From NCBI GenBank assembly GCA_031315995.1, contig JALDRG010000009.1, positions 167,993 to 231,992 of the forward strand: 64,000 bases of DNA. The letters are read 5' to 3'. Made by a program: the position numbers and the translations under genes. Positions 9,289-18,951 of the stretch are shown here, piece after piece. The notes beneath the pieces are model-generated. The model searched no databases. It was not told where the DNA came from and saw only the letters and a list, made by a program, of their open reading frames with translations. Source of the DNA: Nitrospira sp. GTDB lineage: Bacteria > Nitrospirota > Nitrospiria > Nitrospirales > Nitrospiraceae. Within the stretch, counting starts at the first letter, position 1; each line of letters opens with the position of its first letter.

Positions 9289-9583
9289 CACATTCCACTG
9301 ACGAATCAACCGGCTGGCGGCTTACAGAGCCACTACTCTCCCCTCGCAGTTCTGCGAGTGTAACCGTAAGTGTAACCGTCTGACGCTCAAAGTACGCAGA
9401 GAGTGAACGCGCTGCCTGTTCGAGGTCCCGTTCGTTCACAATGTTGTACCGGTCAAACACACTTCTGGTTTTGTGGCCAGAAATGGCCATGGCGACCTTT
9501 TCCGGCACGCCTGCACGGACCATATTGCGTACAGCCGTGCGCCGAAAGTCATGGGGGATTCGTCCCTCGTGGATCTCTTTCCA
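9224..9583 (-). pseudogene. Tyrosine recombinase (phage-type integrase) C-terminal remnant
   Basis: Only the last third of a tyrosine integrase remains. It shows the catalytic HxxR region ([12 protein letters not shown]), the GHKTR box and the nucleophile Tyr in SVFDRYNIV. An in-frame TGA at 9584-9586 cuts it off, and no N-terminal or core-binding part follows. The reading frame runs into the antisense strand of tRNA-Thr (tail [15 protein letters not shown]), which is common when an integrase abuts its own tRNA att site. It was probably the integration module of an element now largely lost. Confidence 0.85.
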
Positions 9584-9859
9584 TCACTCTGCCAGTATCG
9601 AGACACGCAGATCCGGCAGGCACATCCGGCGTGGGGGCCATAGATCCGGAAGGGAACGCACATCCCATAACAGCGCAGGCGACAACAAGGCCGCGACTGC
9701 CTGCACAGACTCGGCTCGATCACGCCGAGAAAATACGATGGTGGCGGCGATTGCGAGCGATGCCAGCAAGCCAGCCGTTGTCCGAACTGCGCGAGTCGTT
9801 TCTGCAGCGGAGTTTGACTTCGCCTGCTTCGGCAGCGTGGCAATCTTGCCCAGATCCGC

Positions 9860-10271
9860 TCACTTGCCAGTCGCGACGACGAGGCTAGTCCCTCGACCAT
9901 ACGTGACCACAGTGCCTTTGTAGGCCATGTTGAGACGGTTACCCAGCGGGAGATCCATCTCGGTCAGCGGCCGCGCCTGTTTGTTCACTGGCACAGACTC
10001 GCCGGTGAGCGCGGCTTCTTCAATTTTCAGCTGGACGGTTTCGGGCAGCCGTACGTCCGCCGGGACGCCGTCGCCGACCTCCAGGACCACGACATCGCCC
10101 GGACGAGTTGAGCAAGGGGAATCGTCGCCTGTTGGCTGCTCGCAGCACCTTGACGCTCTGCGCCGCGAGCAACTTCGATGCAGCCACCGCCCGCTCGTCC
10201 CGATATTCCTGAAAGGCGTTCATCCCATAGGTCGACAAGCGTCGAGCGACTTCATCGGCACTCAGACTCAT
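9860..10271 (-). pseudogene. Broken cation-transporting P-type ATPase (N-terminal part)
   Basis: An N-terminal cation-ATPase domain (SADEVARRLSTYGMNAFQEY) is followed in other frames by the actuator domain (VLEVGDGVPADVRL, then ALTGESVPVNKQARP with the TGES motif). Near 10090-10160 the sequence reads correctly only with two frame changes (QQATIPLAQLV, then GDVVVLEVGDG). A TGA after VVATGK ends it. No phosphorylation (DKTGT) domain is present nearby. An intact paralogue lies at 12067-14820. Confidence 0.8.
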
Positions 10272-10419
10272 CGGCGGATCGACGGTTAAGCTCGGGCCAC
10301 GTCTGATGATGAATGCACATGCCGTGCACCTGATGCCACACGAGCAGACTTTGAGGTCGGCGTATTCACGGTCTCCGTTCTCACAGCTGTCTCCTCTCGA
10401 AAATCTCGTCCGGAGAGAT

Positions 10420-10545
10420 GAACGCTGACCCATCTTGCGGGACATGCGCCCTCACAGAGAGCGACGAGCCCCGTGAGCCCTTTCGATCCCATCACAGTCA
10501 AATGATCCGAACGCTCATCGACATGTAGCATGACGCGAGACCGCT
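10420..10545 (-). pseudogene. Possible universal-stress-protein remnant
   Basis: A short stretch reading HVDERSDHLTVMGSKGLTG resembles the conserved C-terminal GS-x-GLTG region of UspA-like proteins. Neither the ATP-binding N-terminus nor the rest of the fold is visible, and the surrounding frame has no family similarity that I can see. It is consistent with the other decayed stress genes around it, but the call rests on one motif. Confidence 0.3.
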
Positions 10546-10742
10546 CGGATGCAGCGAGAGACACCCTGCGGACCCCTTGTCATCTCTCGACACGTCCATG
10601 GCGAGCACCGCTTCCGGCCCGCAATCCAGGCGGCCTCGTAGTCAACCGCGCACGATCAGGATCGACCGGGTACTTCATTGAGGCGCACTCACGCCGCCGA
10701 GCAGGAATCGCACGAGCTGTCCACGCCACCTGCTCTCCTGCC

Positions 10743-11440
10743 TTAACGGCACACACGCGCGGCTTCTGTGCCCAACTCCATCTTGGCGGAAAGGATCCGT
10801 AAAATATGATCGCGAGTAAGCATGCCCAATGAGCCGCCCGCCCTTCGCGACCGGCACCTGATTGACATCCTCGCGTTCCATCGTCTGTAACACTTCCAGG
10901 ATCGGGGTCTCCGGCGCCACCACGCGCAACGTTGCCAGGGGCGTCATCGCCTCACCGACGGAGACGTTCGTCCACCGAGCTTGCGGCACTGCTTTGATCT
11001 GGTGAAGAGTCACCAATCCATCCAGCCGGCTGCCTTCGGCCACCACGAAGCATCGCCTGCCCGACTTGAGAATATGCTCCTGCACCAATTCGGCCAAACT
11101 CATCCGGCCGGACACAGTCGGACAGTCCCGCGTCATGACGCTGTCCGCCCGCACACCGGTGAGCAGCGACGGAATCGATTTCTACTTGCAGGACGCTCTG
11201 CGCCGCATTGAGCAAGAACCAGCCGATGAAAATAAGCCACAGTCCACTGAACCAACTACCGGTGATCAGCCCTGTCCAGATCCCGCCAAACATTCCATAC
11301 CCGACGATCTGGCCGGAGCCGGCTGCGATGCGCGTGGCCTTCGAGAAGCTTCCGCAATGTGCCAGAGGACCAGCCAAGATCCGGCCTCGTCGAGCGGGAA
11401 GCCCGGCACTAAGTTGAAGACCGCTGTGCATTTGGCGAGG
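10743..11440 (-). pseudogene. Frameshifted site-2-type membrane metalloprotease with CBS domains
   Basis: Three frames together give one M50-type protein: FNLVPGFPLD (the second zinc-ligand motif region) near 11400-11440, a membrane segment (GMFGGIWTGLITGSWFSGLW and following) near 11200-11330, then a CBS pair (VMTRDCPTVS, VGEAMTP, ANVN-like EDVNQVPVAKGG). A further one-base insertion near 10828 breaks the last motif; correcting it gives GMLTRDHILRILSAKMELG and a natural TAA at 10743. The N-terminal HExxH half is missing. At least three frameshifts make it non-functional. Confidence 0.75.
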
Positions 11441-11790
11441 GTTACGTGATCGACTTCAAAACGGAACGATGGAGCGTCGATCCGATCATTGCAGGTGGAT
11501 TTTCCTTTGAAACGATTACCTATCGCCCATCCTACACTGGACGGGCTCGATTGATCCGACTTGACGATCAAAAAACTCTTTGGCAAGGGACCTGCGAATA
11601 TACGAAGGACGATTCCTTGACTCCAAAGTTGACTCATGCCGACATTCTTGGAGATGACCACGGTGTAGCCGTGAAAGCGGGAATACAGACTTTGGCAGAT
11701 GCCTGCGCCGACTATCTGTGGAGACAGTTCTTTGGCCGGGAGTCTGGTCCTGACTTCCCATCAACCACCGTGGCGGAAGAGACCAAGTAG
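11431..11790 (+). pseudogene. 5'-truncated gene, probable envelope or lipoprotein family
   Basis: The open frame starts without a start codon at the junction with the broken protease (FGEGYVIDFKTERW) and runs to a normal stop. It contains YTGRARLIRLDDQKTLWQGTC, a pattern that I associate with the C-terminal half of secreted lipoproteins. The internal GTG at 11446 has no ribosome site. The N-terminus, which would carry the signal peptide, is absent, so this is most likely the 3' remnant of a gene cut at about 11430. The function is unknown. Confidence 0.5.
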
Positions 11791-12066
11791 GCGACGGACC
11801 GCTCCGGCGGGAGTCTCCGACACCCCCCATATCCTCAGCTGAGTGCGTCCGCGCTTCTGCAAGCGCCGACGCAGTGAGTCACGAGCTCGGAGTAATCGGC
11901 ACCGGTTCAGGCTTTCCGGTTCCCCCATCGTATCGAGCTATCTTCAAACCCGGCAATTAATCCATAGGTGCCCGATCCACCCATCCACTCCGTAAGACGG
12001 CATGCTGTGTCTATCCTAATCGTGCATGCTCCGCGACGACATGCCACGTCACATCGTTGATTCCTA

Positions 12067-14820
12067 TTATGCCCTCGCGCCAGGCCGATGCGCACCGGAA
12101 CGTCCGGCGGTGAATCGCAGCCTGATCCATTTCTCGAAGCCCACGATCAGGTAGACCAACGTTGAGACGGCCAGGATCGGCCCCCAGGCCAGGCCGTCGA
12201 TCGGCGCGGTGTGGAACAGCCGGTTCATGAGCGGTACGTATGTCAGGAGCAGTTGCAATCCGACCATGGCCAGCACACCCCAGACGATCCAGCGGTTGCT
12301 GAACAGACCAAGGCGAAACATCGACTGCTCCAGCGAGCGGCAGTTGAAGAGGTAGAACAGCTCGACCATGACGAAGACGTTCACGGCCGCGGTTCGCGCC
12401 GCTTCGATCGGTACGGCTCGCTGTTGTTCCCACAGAAAGACGCCGTAGGCGCCGGCCAGCATGAGCGCGGACACCAGCACGATCCGCCAGACCAGCGTGT
12501 CGGTCAGTAACGGTTGCCGCGGATCCCGTGGGGGCCGTTGCATGACGCCCGGTTCCTTCGGTTCAAACGCCAGCATCATTCCGAGCGTGATCGCGGTGGT
12601 CATGTTGATCCAGAGGATCTGCACCGGCAGGATCGGGAGCACGGCGCCAGCGGCAATCGCGCTCAAGAGGACGAGGCCCTCTCCCGCGTTGGTCGGCAGC
12701 GACCAGACGATGAACTTGGTCAGATTGTCGAACACACAGCGCCCTTCCTCCACCGCGGCTTCGATGGAGGCGAAGTTGTCGTCGGTCAGGACCATATCGG
12801 CGGCTTCCTTGGCAACTTCCGTCCCCCCCCGCCCCATCGCGACGCCGATATCCGCTTGCTTGAGCGCCGGCGCGTCATTGACCCCGTCGCCCGTCATCGC
12901 GATGATATGGCCCCTCGCCTGGAGTGCCTCCACCAGCCGCAGCTTCTGCTCCGGCGAGACCCGCGCGAAGACCGCCGTACGCTCCGCCGCCTCCGGCAGG
13001 CGCTCCTTGGCGGTAGCCGCAATCTCCCGGCCGGTCATCGCGATCAGCTCCCCATTCTCGTGATGTTTCAGTCCGTTCAAGCCGATCTGCTTGGCAATCG
13101 CGCGGGCCGTCAGCGCGTGGTCGCCGGTGATCATCTTGACCGCGATGCCCGCGGTCTGGCAGGCACGGATCGCCGCAATAGCTTCCGGCCTGGGCGGGTC
13201 CATCATGGCCTGGAGTCCGAGAAAAGTCAGACCGTCTTCCACATCGCGGTCCGCCAGCGTCGTGGTCCCCGCGGGAACCGATTTTCGTGCAAAGGCCAAC
13301 ACACGAAGCCCTCGTCCGGCAAAGGCTTCCACCTCGTCGAGCACGGACTGTGAATCGAATGGCCGCTCCGATCCGTCGGCAGCCAGATTCCGATCGCAGA
13401 GACGGAGAACTTTCTCGACCGCGCCCTTGAGATAAAAGGTCCCAGGCCCGCCTGTCTCAGCGCAGTACAGCGTCGCCATATACTGCCGCTCGGATTCGAA
13501 GGGAATCGCATCGATCCGTTGGTAGCTCTGGTTGGAGTGACTCGCATGGATGCCGTCCTTGCGCGCCGCCACCAGCAACGCGCCTTCCGTCGGGTCACCC
13601 ACGATGGCCCATTGGCCCTCGCGTTCCACCAGCTGCGCATCGTTGCAGAGCACCCCGGCAAGAAGACACTCGCGCAAGGCAGGCCTGTTCGTGGACGTGA
13701 CCGCTTGGCCATTGAGCAGTATGCGACCTATCGGCTCGTAGCCGGCACCATCCACCTCGAAAGACTCACCTCCGGCCAGGATGGCCTGAACGGTCATCTG
13801 GTTCTTCGTCAGGGTGCCGGTCTTGTCCGAGCAGATGACGGTCGTGCCGCCCAAGGACTCCACCGCCGGCAGTTTGCGGATGATCGCGTGCCGGTACGCC
13901 ATCCGGCCGACCCCGATGGCCAGCGTGATCGTCACGACGGCGGGCAGTCCTTCCGGAATCGCCCCGACCGTGAGCGCAACTGCCGCCATAAACACCTCGG
14001 CCGCCGGCTGTCCCCGCCAGAGCCCCAGGGCGAAGGTCAACGCGCCCAGGCCGAGGATCGCGACGGTCAGGACATTGCTGAAAGAGGCCAGTTTCTTGGT
14101 CAGCGGCGTCGCGAGCGTGGTCGTCTCGTGGACCAGTTGATGGATGCGGCCTAACTCCGTGCTCACGCCCGTTCCCACCGCAACCCCAATGCCTTGCCCA
14201 TACGTTACAAAGGTGCCGGAAAAACTCATGTTACGCTGATCTGCCATGAGTGTTTCGGGCGGAAGAATGCGTGCTTGTTTTTCTACCGGGATTGATTCTC
14301 CGGTCAGCGACGACTCGTCCACCCGCAGCTCGCGCACTGCCAGGAGGCGCAGGTCGGCCGGCACCTTGTCGCCGGATTGCAACAAAATCACGTCGCCGGG
14401 CACGATCTCTTCGGAGGGGATCGACCGTTTCTGCCGGTCTCTCCGGACCGTAGCCTCGGTCTTCATCATGGAGACCAGTGCGTCCAACGCCTTCTCGGCG
14501 TGCGACTCTTGAATGAACCCGACGATCGCGTTCACCAGCACGACACCGAAAATCACGCCCGCATCCACCCACTCACCTAAAAGCCCTGTCACAGCGGCGG
14601 CGACCAGCAGCACATAAATCAGCGGATGGTGAAATTGGAACAGGAACCGGATCAGTGGCCCGTGCCGTTTGAACCGAGGAAGCGCGTTGGGGCCGAACCG
14701 TTGCAGCCGCTGGGCGGCCGCCTCGGATGTAAGACCTCGCTCCATGTCGGTCTCCAGCAGCAGCAGGACCTCGTGGGCGGGAAGATGATGGTGGCTGGTG
14801 ATCGAGTCTTGTGACTGCAC
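12067..14820 (-). CDS. Cation-transporting P-type ATPase (P2-like)
   Basis: An intact cation pump with, in order, an N-terminal cation-ATPase domain (RGLTSEAAAQRLQRFGPN), actuator domain with LTGES, membrane motif AIPEGLPA, phosphorylation motif CSDKTGTLT, nucleotide-binding domain and hinge TGDGVNDAPALK, then six C-terminal membrane helices. PEGLPA and the overall layout place it with P2-type (Ca/Mn/Mg-like or Na/K-like) pumps; the ion cannot be decided from sequence alone. The GTG at 14820 puts the N-terminus at the usual distance from the first domain. The frame stays open to 14940, where it overlaps a decayed gene. It is one of two intact genes in the accessory region. Confidence 0.88.
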   Translation of the reverse strand: MQSQDSITSHHHLPAHEVLLLLETDMERGLTSEAAAQRLQRFGPNALPRFKRHGPLIRFLFQFHHPLIYVLLVAAAVTGLLGEWVDAGVIFGVVLVNAIVGFIQESHAEKALDALVSMMKTEATVRRDRQKRSIPSEEIVPGDVILLQSGDKVPADLRLLAVRELRVDESSLTGESIPVEKQARILPPETLMADQRNMSFSGTFVTYGQGIGVAVGTGVSTELGRIHQLVHETTTLATPLTKKLASFSNVLTVAILGLGALTFALGLWRGQPAAEVFMAAVALTVGAIPEGLPAVVTITLAIGVGRMAYRHAIIRKLPAVESLGGTTVICSDKTGTLTKNQMTVQAILAGGESFEVDGAGYEPIGRILLNGQAVTSTNRPALRECLLAGVLCNDAQLVEREGQWAIVGDPTEGALLVAARKDGIHASHSNQSYQRIDAIPFESERQYMATLYCAETGGPGTFYLKGAVEKVLRLCDRNLAADGSERPFDSQSVLDEVEAFAGRGLRVLAFARKSVPAGTTTLADRDVEDGLTFLGLQAMMDPPRPEAIAAIRACQTAGIAVKMITGDHALTARAIAKQIGLNGLKHHENGELIAMTGREIAATAKERLPEAAERTAVFARVSPEQKLRLVEALQARGHIIAMTGDGVNDAPALKQADIGVAMGRGGTEVAKEAADMVLTDDNFASIEAAVEEGRCVFDNLTKFIVWSLPTNAGEGLVLLSAIAAGAVLPILPVQILWINMTTAITLGMMLAFEPKEPGVMQRPPRDPRQPLLTDTLVWRIVLVSALMLAGAYGVFLWEQQRAVPIEAARTAAVNVFVMVELFYLFNCRSLEQSMFRLGLFSNRWIVWGVLAMVGLQLLLTYVPLMNRLFHTAPIDGLAWGPILAVSTLVYLIVGFEKWIRLRFTAGRSGAHRPGARA

Positions 14821-14867
14821 ATCACGATCGTGCCGAGCGTTCTCCGCTATTCCTCTCCTTTTGCCTT

Positions 14868-15120
14868 TCACGACGCGGTGACTCCTTCTTGAGCGGTTGA
14901 TAAAGCCACCGCCGATACCCCCTTTTCCCCCGAGTGACACCTTGCTTCCACGATGGCACGGAGCCGGAAGGAAGAGGCCTGATCGGTAAAAAGCAATAAC
15001 GAGTCGTTGGCCTTCAGCACGGTGCTGCCTCCGGGACGAAACACTGTCCCTTCCGCCCGATCAGGATGACGAGCGTGGACTTGGGCAGGTCGAGATCGAG
15101 CAGCCGTCGCAAACTTCAGG
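14868..15120 (-). pseudogene. Frameshifted TrkA-C (RCK_C) domain remnant
   Basis: Two frames join into a TrkA-C ligand-binding domain: LDLDLPKSTLVILIGR, then after a frame change near 15055 EGTVFRPGGSTVLKANDSLL and LLFTD. This domain closes K+/H+ antiporters of the NhaP2 type and Trk regulators. No transporter part is found next to it. It lies between ppsA and the P-type ATPase and adds to the list of dead ion-handling genes here. Confidence 0.6.
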
Positions 15121-15264
15121 GCACACGCAAACGCCAGTCGTGCCGGCCGCTGAAAGTCGGTGGACAACAACATGCAGCCCGTTGTCCTCCTCGACACCAT
15201 TCCCATTCTTGTCTCCTTTATGATGGACCCATCTTCCTGGCCGCCGCTTTTCTGCGGGCAGCGC

Positions 15265-17682
15265 TCATTTCACCAAACGCTGTTCGATCGCCAAGACCGC
15301 TTCCGTGGTGCCTATGACGGCGTCCGGATTGAGCGAAATGCTATCGATACCTTGGTCAATAAGAAACCGCACGAACTCCGGATAGTCGCTGGGCGCTTGG
15401 CCACAGATGCCGATCTTCCGGCCGGTGGCTTTGGCTGCCTGAATCGCCATCGAAATCATCCGCGTGACGGCTGGGTTCCGTTCATCGAACAGCGGGGCCA
15501 CGAGGTCGGAGTCCCGATCCACCCCCAGCGTCAGTTGCGTCAGATCGTTGGAGCCGATTGAAAATCCGTCGAAATGCTCGGCGAATTCCTTCGCGAGGAG
15601 CACATTGCTGGGAATTTCGCACATAAGATACACCTCCAATCCCTGCTCGCCTCTCCTGAGTCCGTACTGTGCCATCTCGTCGAGCACCCGCCGTCCTTCT
15701 TCGACCGTCCGGCAAAACGGGATCATGATTTTGACGTTGGTCAGGCCCATGTGCTCCCGCACGTCACGCAGCGCCCGGCATTCCAGCGCAAAACCGGCCT
15801 GATAGCGCGGGTCGTAGTAGCGGGAGGCACCCCGGAAGCCCAACATGGGGTTCTGTTCGACCGGTTCATACAGGCGGCCGCCGATGAGATTGGCATATTC
15901 GTTCGATTTGAAATCGCTGAGCCGCACGATCACGTCTTTCGGATAGAAGGACGCCGCGATCATGCCCACACCCTGGGCGAGCTTGTCGACGAAGAACTGC
16001 GCTTTGTCGGAGTAGCCCGCGGTGAGCCTGTCGATCTCGGCCTTGACCGCAGGGTCCTCGAGCTTTGAATAGTTCAGCAACGCCAGCGGATGCGCTTTGA
16101 TGGAGTTGGCGATGATAAATTCCTCCCGGGCCAGCCCGACTCCGTCGTTGGGAACAAACGACAGCCGGAAGACTTCTTCGGGATTGGCGACGTTCATCAT
16201 GATGGCCGTCTTGGGGCGGCGTATATCTTTGACTCGCACTTGCGTGACCTCGATCGGCAGCCGGCCCTCGTAGACAAAGCCCGTCTCGCCTTCCGCGCAG
16301 GACACGGTGACGATCTGGCCGTCTTTCAAGAGTTCCGTGGCGTTCTCCGCGCCCACGATCGCGGGCAAGCCCAGTTCGCGGCTCACGATCGCCGCATGGC
16401 AAGTCCGCCCCCCGCGATTGGTCACAATCGCCGCCGCCTGTTTCATGATCGGCACCCAATCCGGGTCGGTCTTATCGGTCACCAGCACGTCGCCCTCTCG
16501 GAAGTCCTGCATCTGTCGGACATGCTTGATGACCCGCACCGTTCCCTGGCCGATCTTGCCCCCGACACTGCGCCCGCTGACCAGCACGCGGCTGCGGTCC
16601 GCGAGACGGTAGGTCTCGATCACGTCCAGGTCCTTCTGCGACTGCACCGTCTCAGGCCGCGCCTGCACGATGAAGAGTTCGCCGGTGCGCCCATCCTTCG
16701 CCCACTCCATATCCATGGGACTGGCGATGCCGCGTTTGCTCCGATAGTGGTCTTCGATGATGCAGGCCCACCGGGCAAGCGTGAGGATCTCATCGTCCGT
16801 GATGGCGAATCGGTTCCGGTCGTCGGGAGGCACCGGCACGTTCTTCACCATCTTGCTCCCCCCCACGTCGTAGATCAGTTTGAACTCTTTGCTGCCCAGG
16901 CGTTTTTGCAGGATCGGGCGATAGCCCTCCTTGAGCGTCGGCTTGAAGACGTAGAATTCGTCCGGATTCACCGAGCCCTGCACCACATTCTCGCCGAGGC
17001 CGTAGGAGGCATTAATCAAGACGGCATGCTCGAACCCGGTTTCCGTATCGATGGAAAACATGACGCCGGCCGCAGCGAGGTCCGAGCGAACCATGCGTTG
17101 GACTCCGATGGAGAGCGCGATCTTCTGGTGATCGAATCCTTTCTCCACCCGGTACGCGATCGCTCGATCGGTGAACAGCGACGCGAAACAGCGCTTGCAG
17201 GTGTCAAGAAGCGCGAGCGGCCCCTGGACGTTCAAGTACGTTTCCTGCTGCCCGGCGAAACTGGCATCCGGCAGATCCTCCGCGGTGGCGCTGCTTCGCA
17301 CGGCAACGTCGATAGGCTCCACCGTGCCCTGACTCAGCCGAGCGTAGGCCTCGAGGATCGCGCGCTCCAGCGCGGGAGGAAGAGTCGCGGCCAGCATCGC
17401 CTGGCGGATGCGGCTGCCTCGCCGGCGAAGATTCTCCAGATCCCGCGCATCCAAGTTCTTCAAGGCATCCATGATCGTCGCCTCTAGCCCTGCCGACCGC
17501 AGAAACTCTCGATAGGCATGGGTGGTGATCGCAAATCCGTTTGGGACGTTCACTCCCTGGGAGGCCAGCTCCCGGAACATTTCTCCCAACGACGCATTTT
17601 TGCCTCCGACAAGCGGCACATCCCCGATGCCGATCTCCTCGAACCAGCGAATCCACGATTTGGCTGTCGTCGCATCTGCCAT
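15265..17682 (-). CDS. ppsA: Phosphoenolpyruvate synthase (pyruvate, water dikinase)
   Basis: Converts pyruvate, ATP and water to PEP, AMP and phosphate, an anabolic step needed after reductive-TCA pyruvate formation. The 805-residue protein has the ATP-grasp N-terminus (VGGKNASLGEMFREL), the swivelling phosphohistidine domain (GGRTCHAAIVSRELG) and the C-terminal PEP/pyruvate barrel (MLGFRGASRYYDP, FSIGSNDLTQLTLGVDRDS in two parts, GICGQAPSD). The start is the ATG at 17682, preceded by GAGGGAGG; an ATG 6 bases earlier sits too close to that site. The gene is intact although its neighbours are decayed. A 32-codon reading frame ends inside its ribosome site, but I give it no function. Confidence 0.95.
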   Translation of the reverse strand: MADATTAKSWIRWFEEIGIGDVPLVGGKNASLGEMFRELASQGVNVPNGFAITTHAYREFLRSAGLEATIMDALKNLDARDLENLRRRGSRIRQAMLAATLPPALERAILEAYARLSQGTVEPIDVAVRSSATAEDLPDASFAGQQETYLNVQGPLALLDTCKRCFASLFTDRAIAYRVEKGFDHQKIALSIGVQRMVRSDLAAAGVMFSIDTETGFEHAVLINASYGLGENVVQGSVNPDEFYVFKPTLKEGYRPILQKRLGSKEFKLIYDVGGSKMVKNVPVPPDDRNRFAITDDEILTLARWACIIEDHYRSKRGIASPMDMEWAKDGRTGELFIVQARPETVQSQKDLDVIETYRLADRSRVLVSGRSVGGKIGQGTVRVIKHVRQMQDFREGDVLVTDKTDPDWVPIMKQAAAIVTNRGGRTCHAAIVSRELGLPAIVGAENATELLKDGQIVTVSCAEGETGFVYEGRLPIEVTQVRVKDIRRPKTAIMMNVANPEEVFRLSFVPNDGVGLAREEFIIANSIKAHPLALLNYSKLEDPAVKAEIDRLTAGYSDKAQFFVDKLAQGVGMIAASFYPKDVIVRLSDFKSNEYANLIGGRLYEPVEQNPMLGFRGASRYYDPRYQAGFALECRALRDVREHMGLTNVKIMIPFCRTVEEGRRVLDEMAQYGLRRGEQGLEVYLMCEIPSNVLLAKEFAEHFDGFSIGSNDLTQLTLGVDRDSDLVAPLFDERNPAVTRMISMAIQAAKATGRKIGICGQAPSDYPEFVRFLIDQGIDSISLNPDAVIGTTEAVLAIEQRLVK

Positions 17683-17779
17683 GATCATCCTCCCTCGCCC
17701 GCCACCTGCGACTGGTCCGGCTGCAAAGGTTCAGCCGGTTCATCGGGAAGGCGGTACGTATTGTGGGCACACTGGGGCA

Positions 17780-18150
17780 TCATCTGATCGCCGCCTTCAT
17801 GCGGCTCCTCTCCGACGCGTCAAGGGGCGGGAAAGGCGTACTGAGCCTCACGTCCACCCCGGCGCAGACAAGCCGGACCACGGCCATGTCGTAGTTTGCC
17901 GGGTACGCGACGGTGACCGCGCCAGTGAGGGCTTCACGCATGGCGTGGATCCGCTGGATCACTTCTTTGCCGTCATGGTCTTGCGGATGGGCCTTCTTGG
18001 CGAAGACGATCTGCAGACGAGCCGCCGGAGCGACGACCTGCTTCAGCCGGTTCAGATCGTGAAACACCAGCGTCCAACGTTTGTAGGCGGTCGCCCGTCG
18101 GGCGAAGCCGAAAGTCAGCACGTTCCCATCGAAGCCTGCATTGGTCTCGA
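17780..18150 (-). pseudogene. Alpha-glucan (glycogen) phosphorylase C-terminal remnant
   Basis: The frame reads FGFARRATAYKRWTLVF, IVFAKKAHPQDHDGKEVIQR, ANYDMAVVRLVCAGVDVRL and ends PPLDASERSRMKAA. These match the C-terminal half of alpha-glucan phosphorylases, but the PLP-region motif SGTSGMKA is degraded to SERSRMKA. An in-frame TAG lies just upstream, and neither the N-terminus nor the far C-terminus is present. It is a clear fragment of a glycogen-breakdown enzyme. Confidence 0.75.
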
Positions 18151-18165
18151 CCTGCGCCTAATCAC

Positions 18166-18740
18166 ATAAACGAAACACCGGCAGAAATGCACAGTTCAAC
18201 GGCAGCAAGAGCGATGCCTTACTTGCCGCACAACAACCTGCCGAAGACGTTCTGAATTTTTACGCAACTGGCATGCACACGATGAGAGGAGAGGGACATT
18301 TAGCCACAGTGCGCCGGCTGCGTGGGGGCAGAACACCGCACTGCTGTGGGCAGCTGTTATTTGGAGAGATCGATACAGCAGCTTGCGAGAAGCCAACGCG
18401 TGACTCTCGTATGCCGCTCTCTGCAACTCGTTGTAGGGCTATATCCAGACCGTGCGGAGGATGGAGGGTATGAGGAAGGTCTCTGAGCGTAACCATAAGA
18501 TGAACCGGCGTCCACGCATCCTGACCGAAGACTGCTGTTCCGATAATTGATCTCAAGCAACCATTGAAGACAGCACGGGCTCGATCACGGCCATCGCTTG
18601 CGGAGCCCCGCTCGATGACCCGGGTGCCATCGCTCACGGAGAAACCGTGGTGAGAAGGGCGGCAATCCTCGTCACACCTGGTGAACGAAGCGCAGGGACG
18701 TCATAACTATGTTGTTTTCATGGAACGAGCGCGTGAGGCC
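18166..18740. other. Intergenic stretch with no recognisable gene
   Basis: The frames here are short, overlapping and without family motifs. The stretch separates the decayed glucan-phosphorylase remnant from the regulatory region of dabB. I see no RNA gene or repeat in it. Confidence 0.5.
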
Positions 18741-18749
18741 GGGGTCACT

Positions 18750-18784
18750 CGTGCGCCGCTACACATTCGGTGCGCCCATACACA
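18750..18784. promoter_or_regulatory. Paired activator sites upstream of dabB
   Basis: Two dyads of the form CGTG-N8-CACG: CGTGCGCCGCTACACA at 18750-18765 and GGTGCGCCCATACACA at 18769-18784. They share 13 of 15 bases from the second base onward and are 19 bases apart start to start. They lie about 140-160 bases upstream of the predicted dabB transcript start. The same paired dyad precedes dabA and isocitrate dehydrogenase at nearly the same distance, so I read them as enhancer sites for a shared sigma-54 activator. Confidence 0.55.
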
Positions 18785-18891
18785 GACCTTCCGCTCAACG
18801 TGCGATCACACTCCCCCGCCCCATATCTCCTATTCAAAAATTTAACTCATCCTTCATAGACTTACATCAATGACCCGCTCCGACAACCTAT

Positions 18892-18907
18892 GGGTCCTAT
18901 TCTTGCT
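18892..18907 (+). promoter_or_regulatory. Sigma-54 promoter of dabB
   Basis: GGGTCCTATTCTTGCT has GG-N10-GC spacing and the full TTGCT -12 element. The predicted start near 18918 leaves a 34-base leader that includes AGGAAG before the ATG. It is close in sequence to the dabA promoter (CGGCCCTCTTCTTGCT): GG, CCT and TTCTTGCT are shared. Confidence 0.65.
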
Positions 18908-18951
18908 GAGATAGGGTCTCACACATCACGAACCACCACAGTAGGAAGCTC

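Noticed and set aside
9042..9309. Minus-strand frames over the tRNA-Thr reading [13 protein letters not shown] and similar
   Set aside because: They are the well-known false translation of a tRNA antisense strand, with no ribosome site.
17691..17789. A 32-codon frame (MMPQCAHNTYRLPDE...) ending in the ppsA ribosome site
   Set aside because: No ribosome site, no known leader-peptide pattern and surrounding DNA is decayed; it could be chance.
18196..18637. Minus-strand frames in the gap upstream of dabB
   Set aside because: They have no family motifs and overlap each other in three frames.
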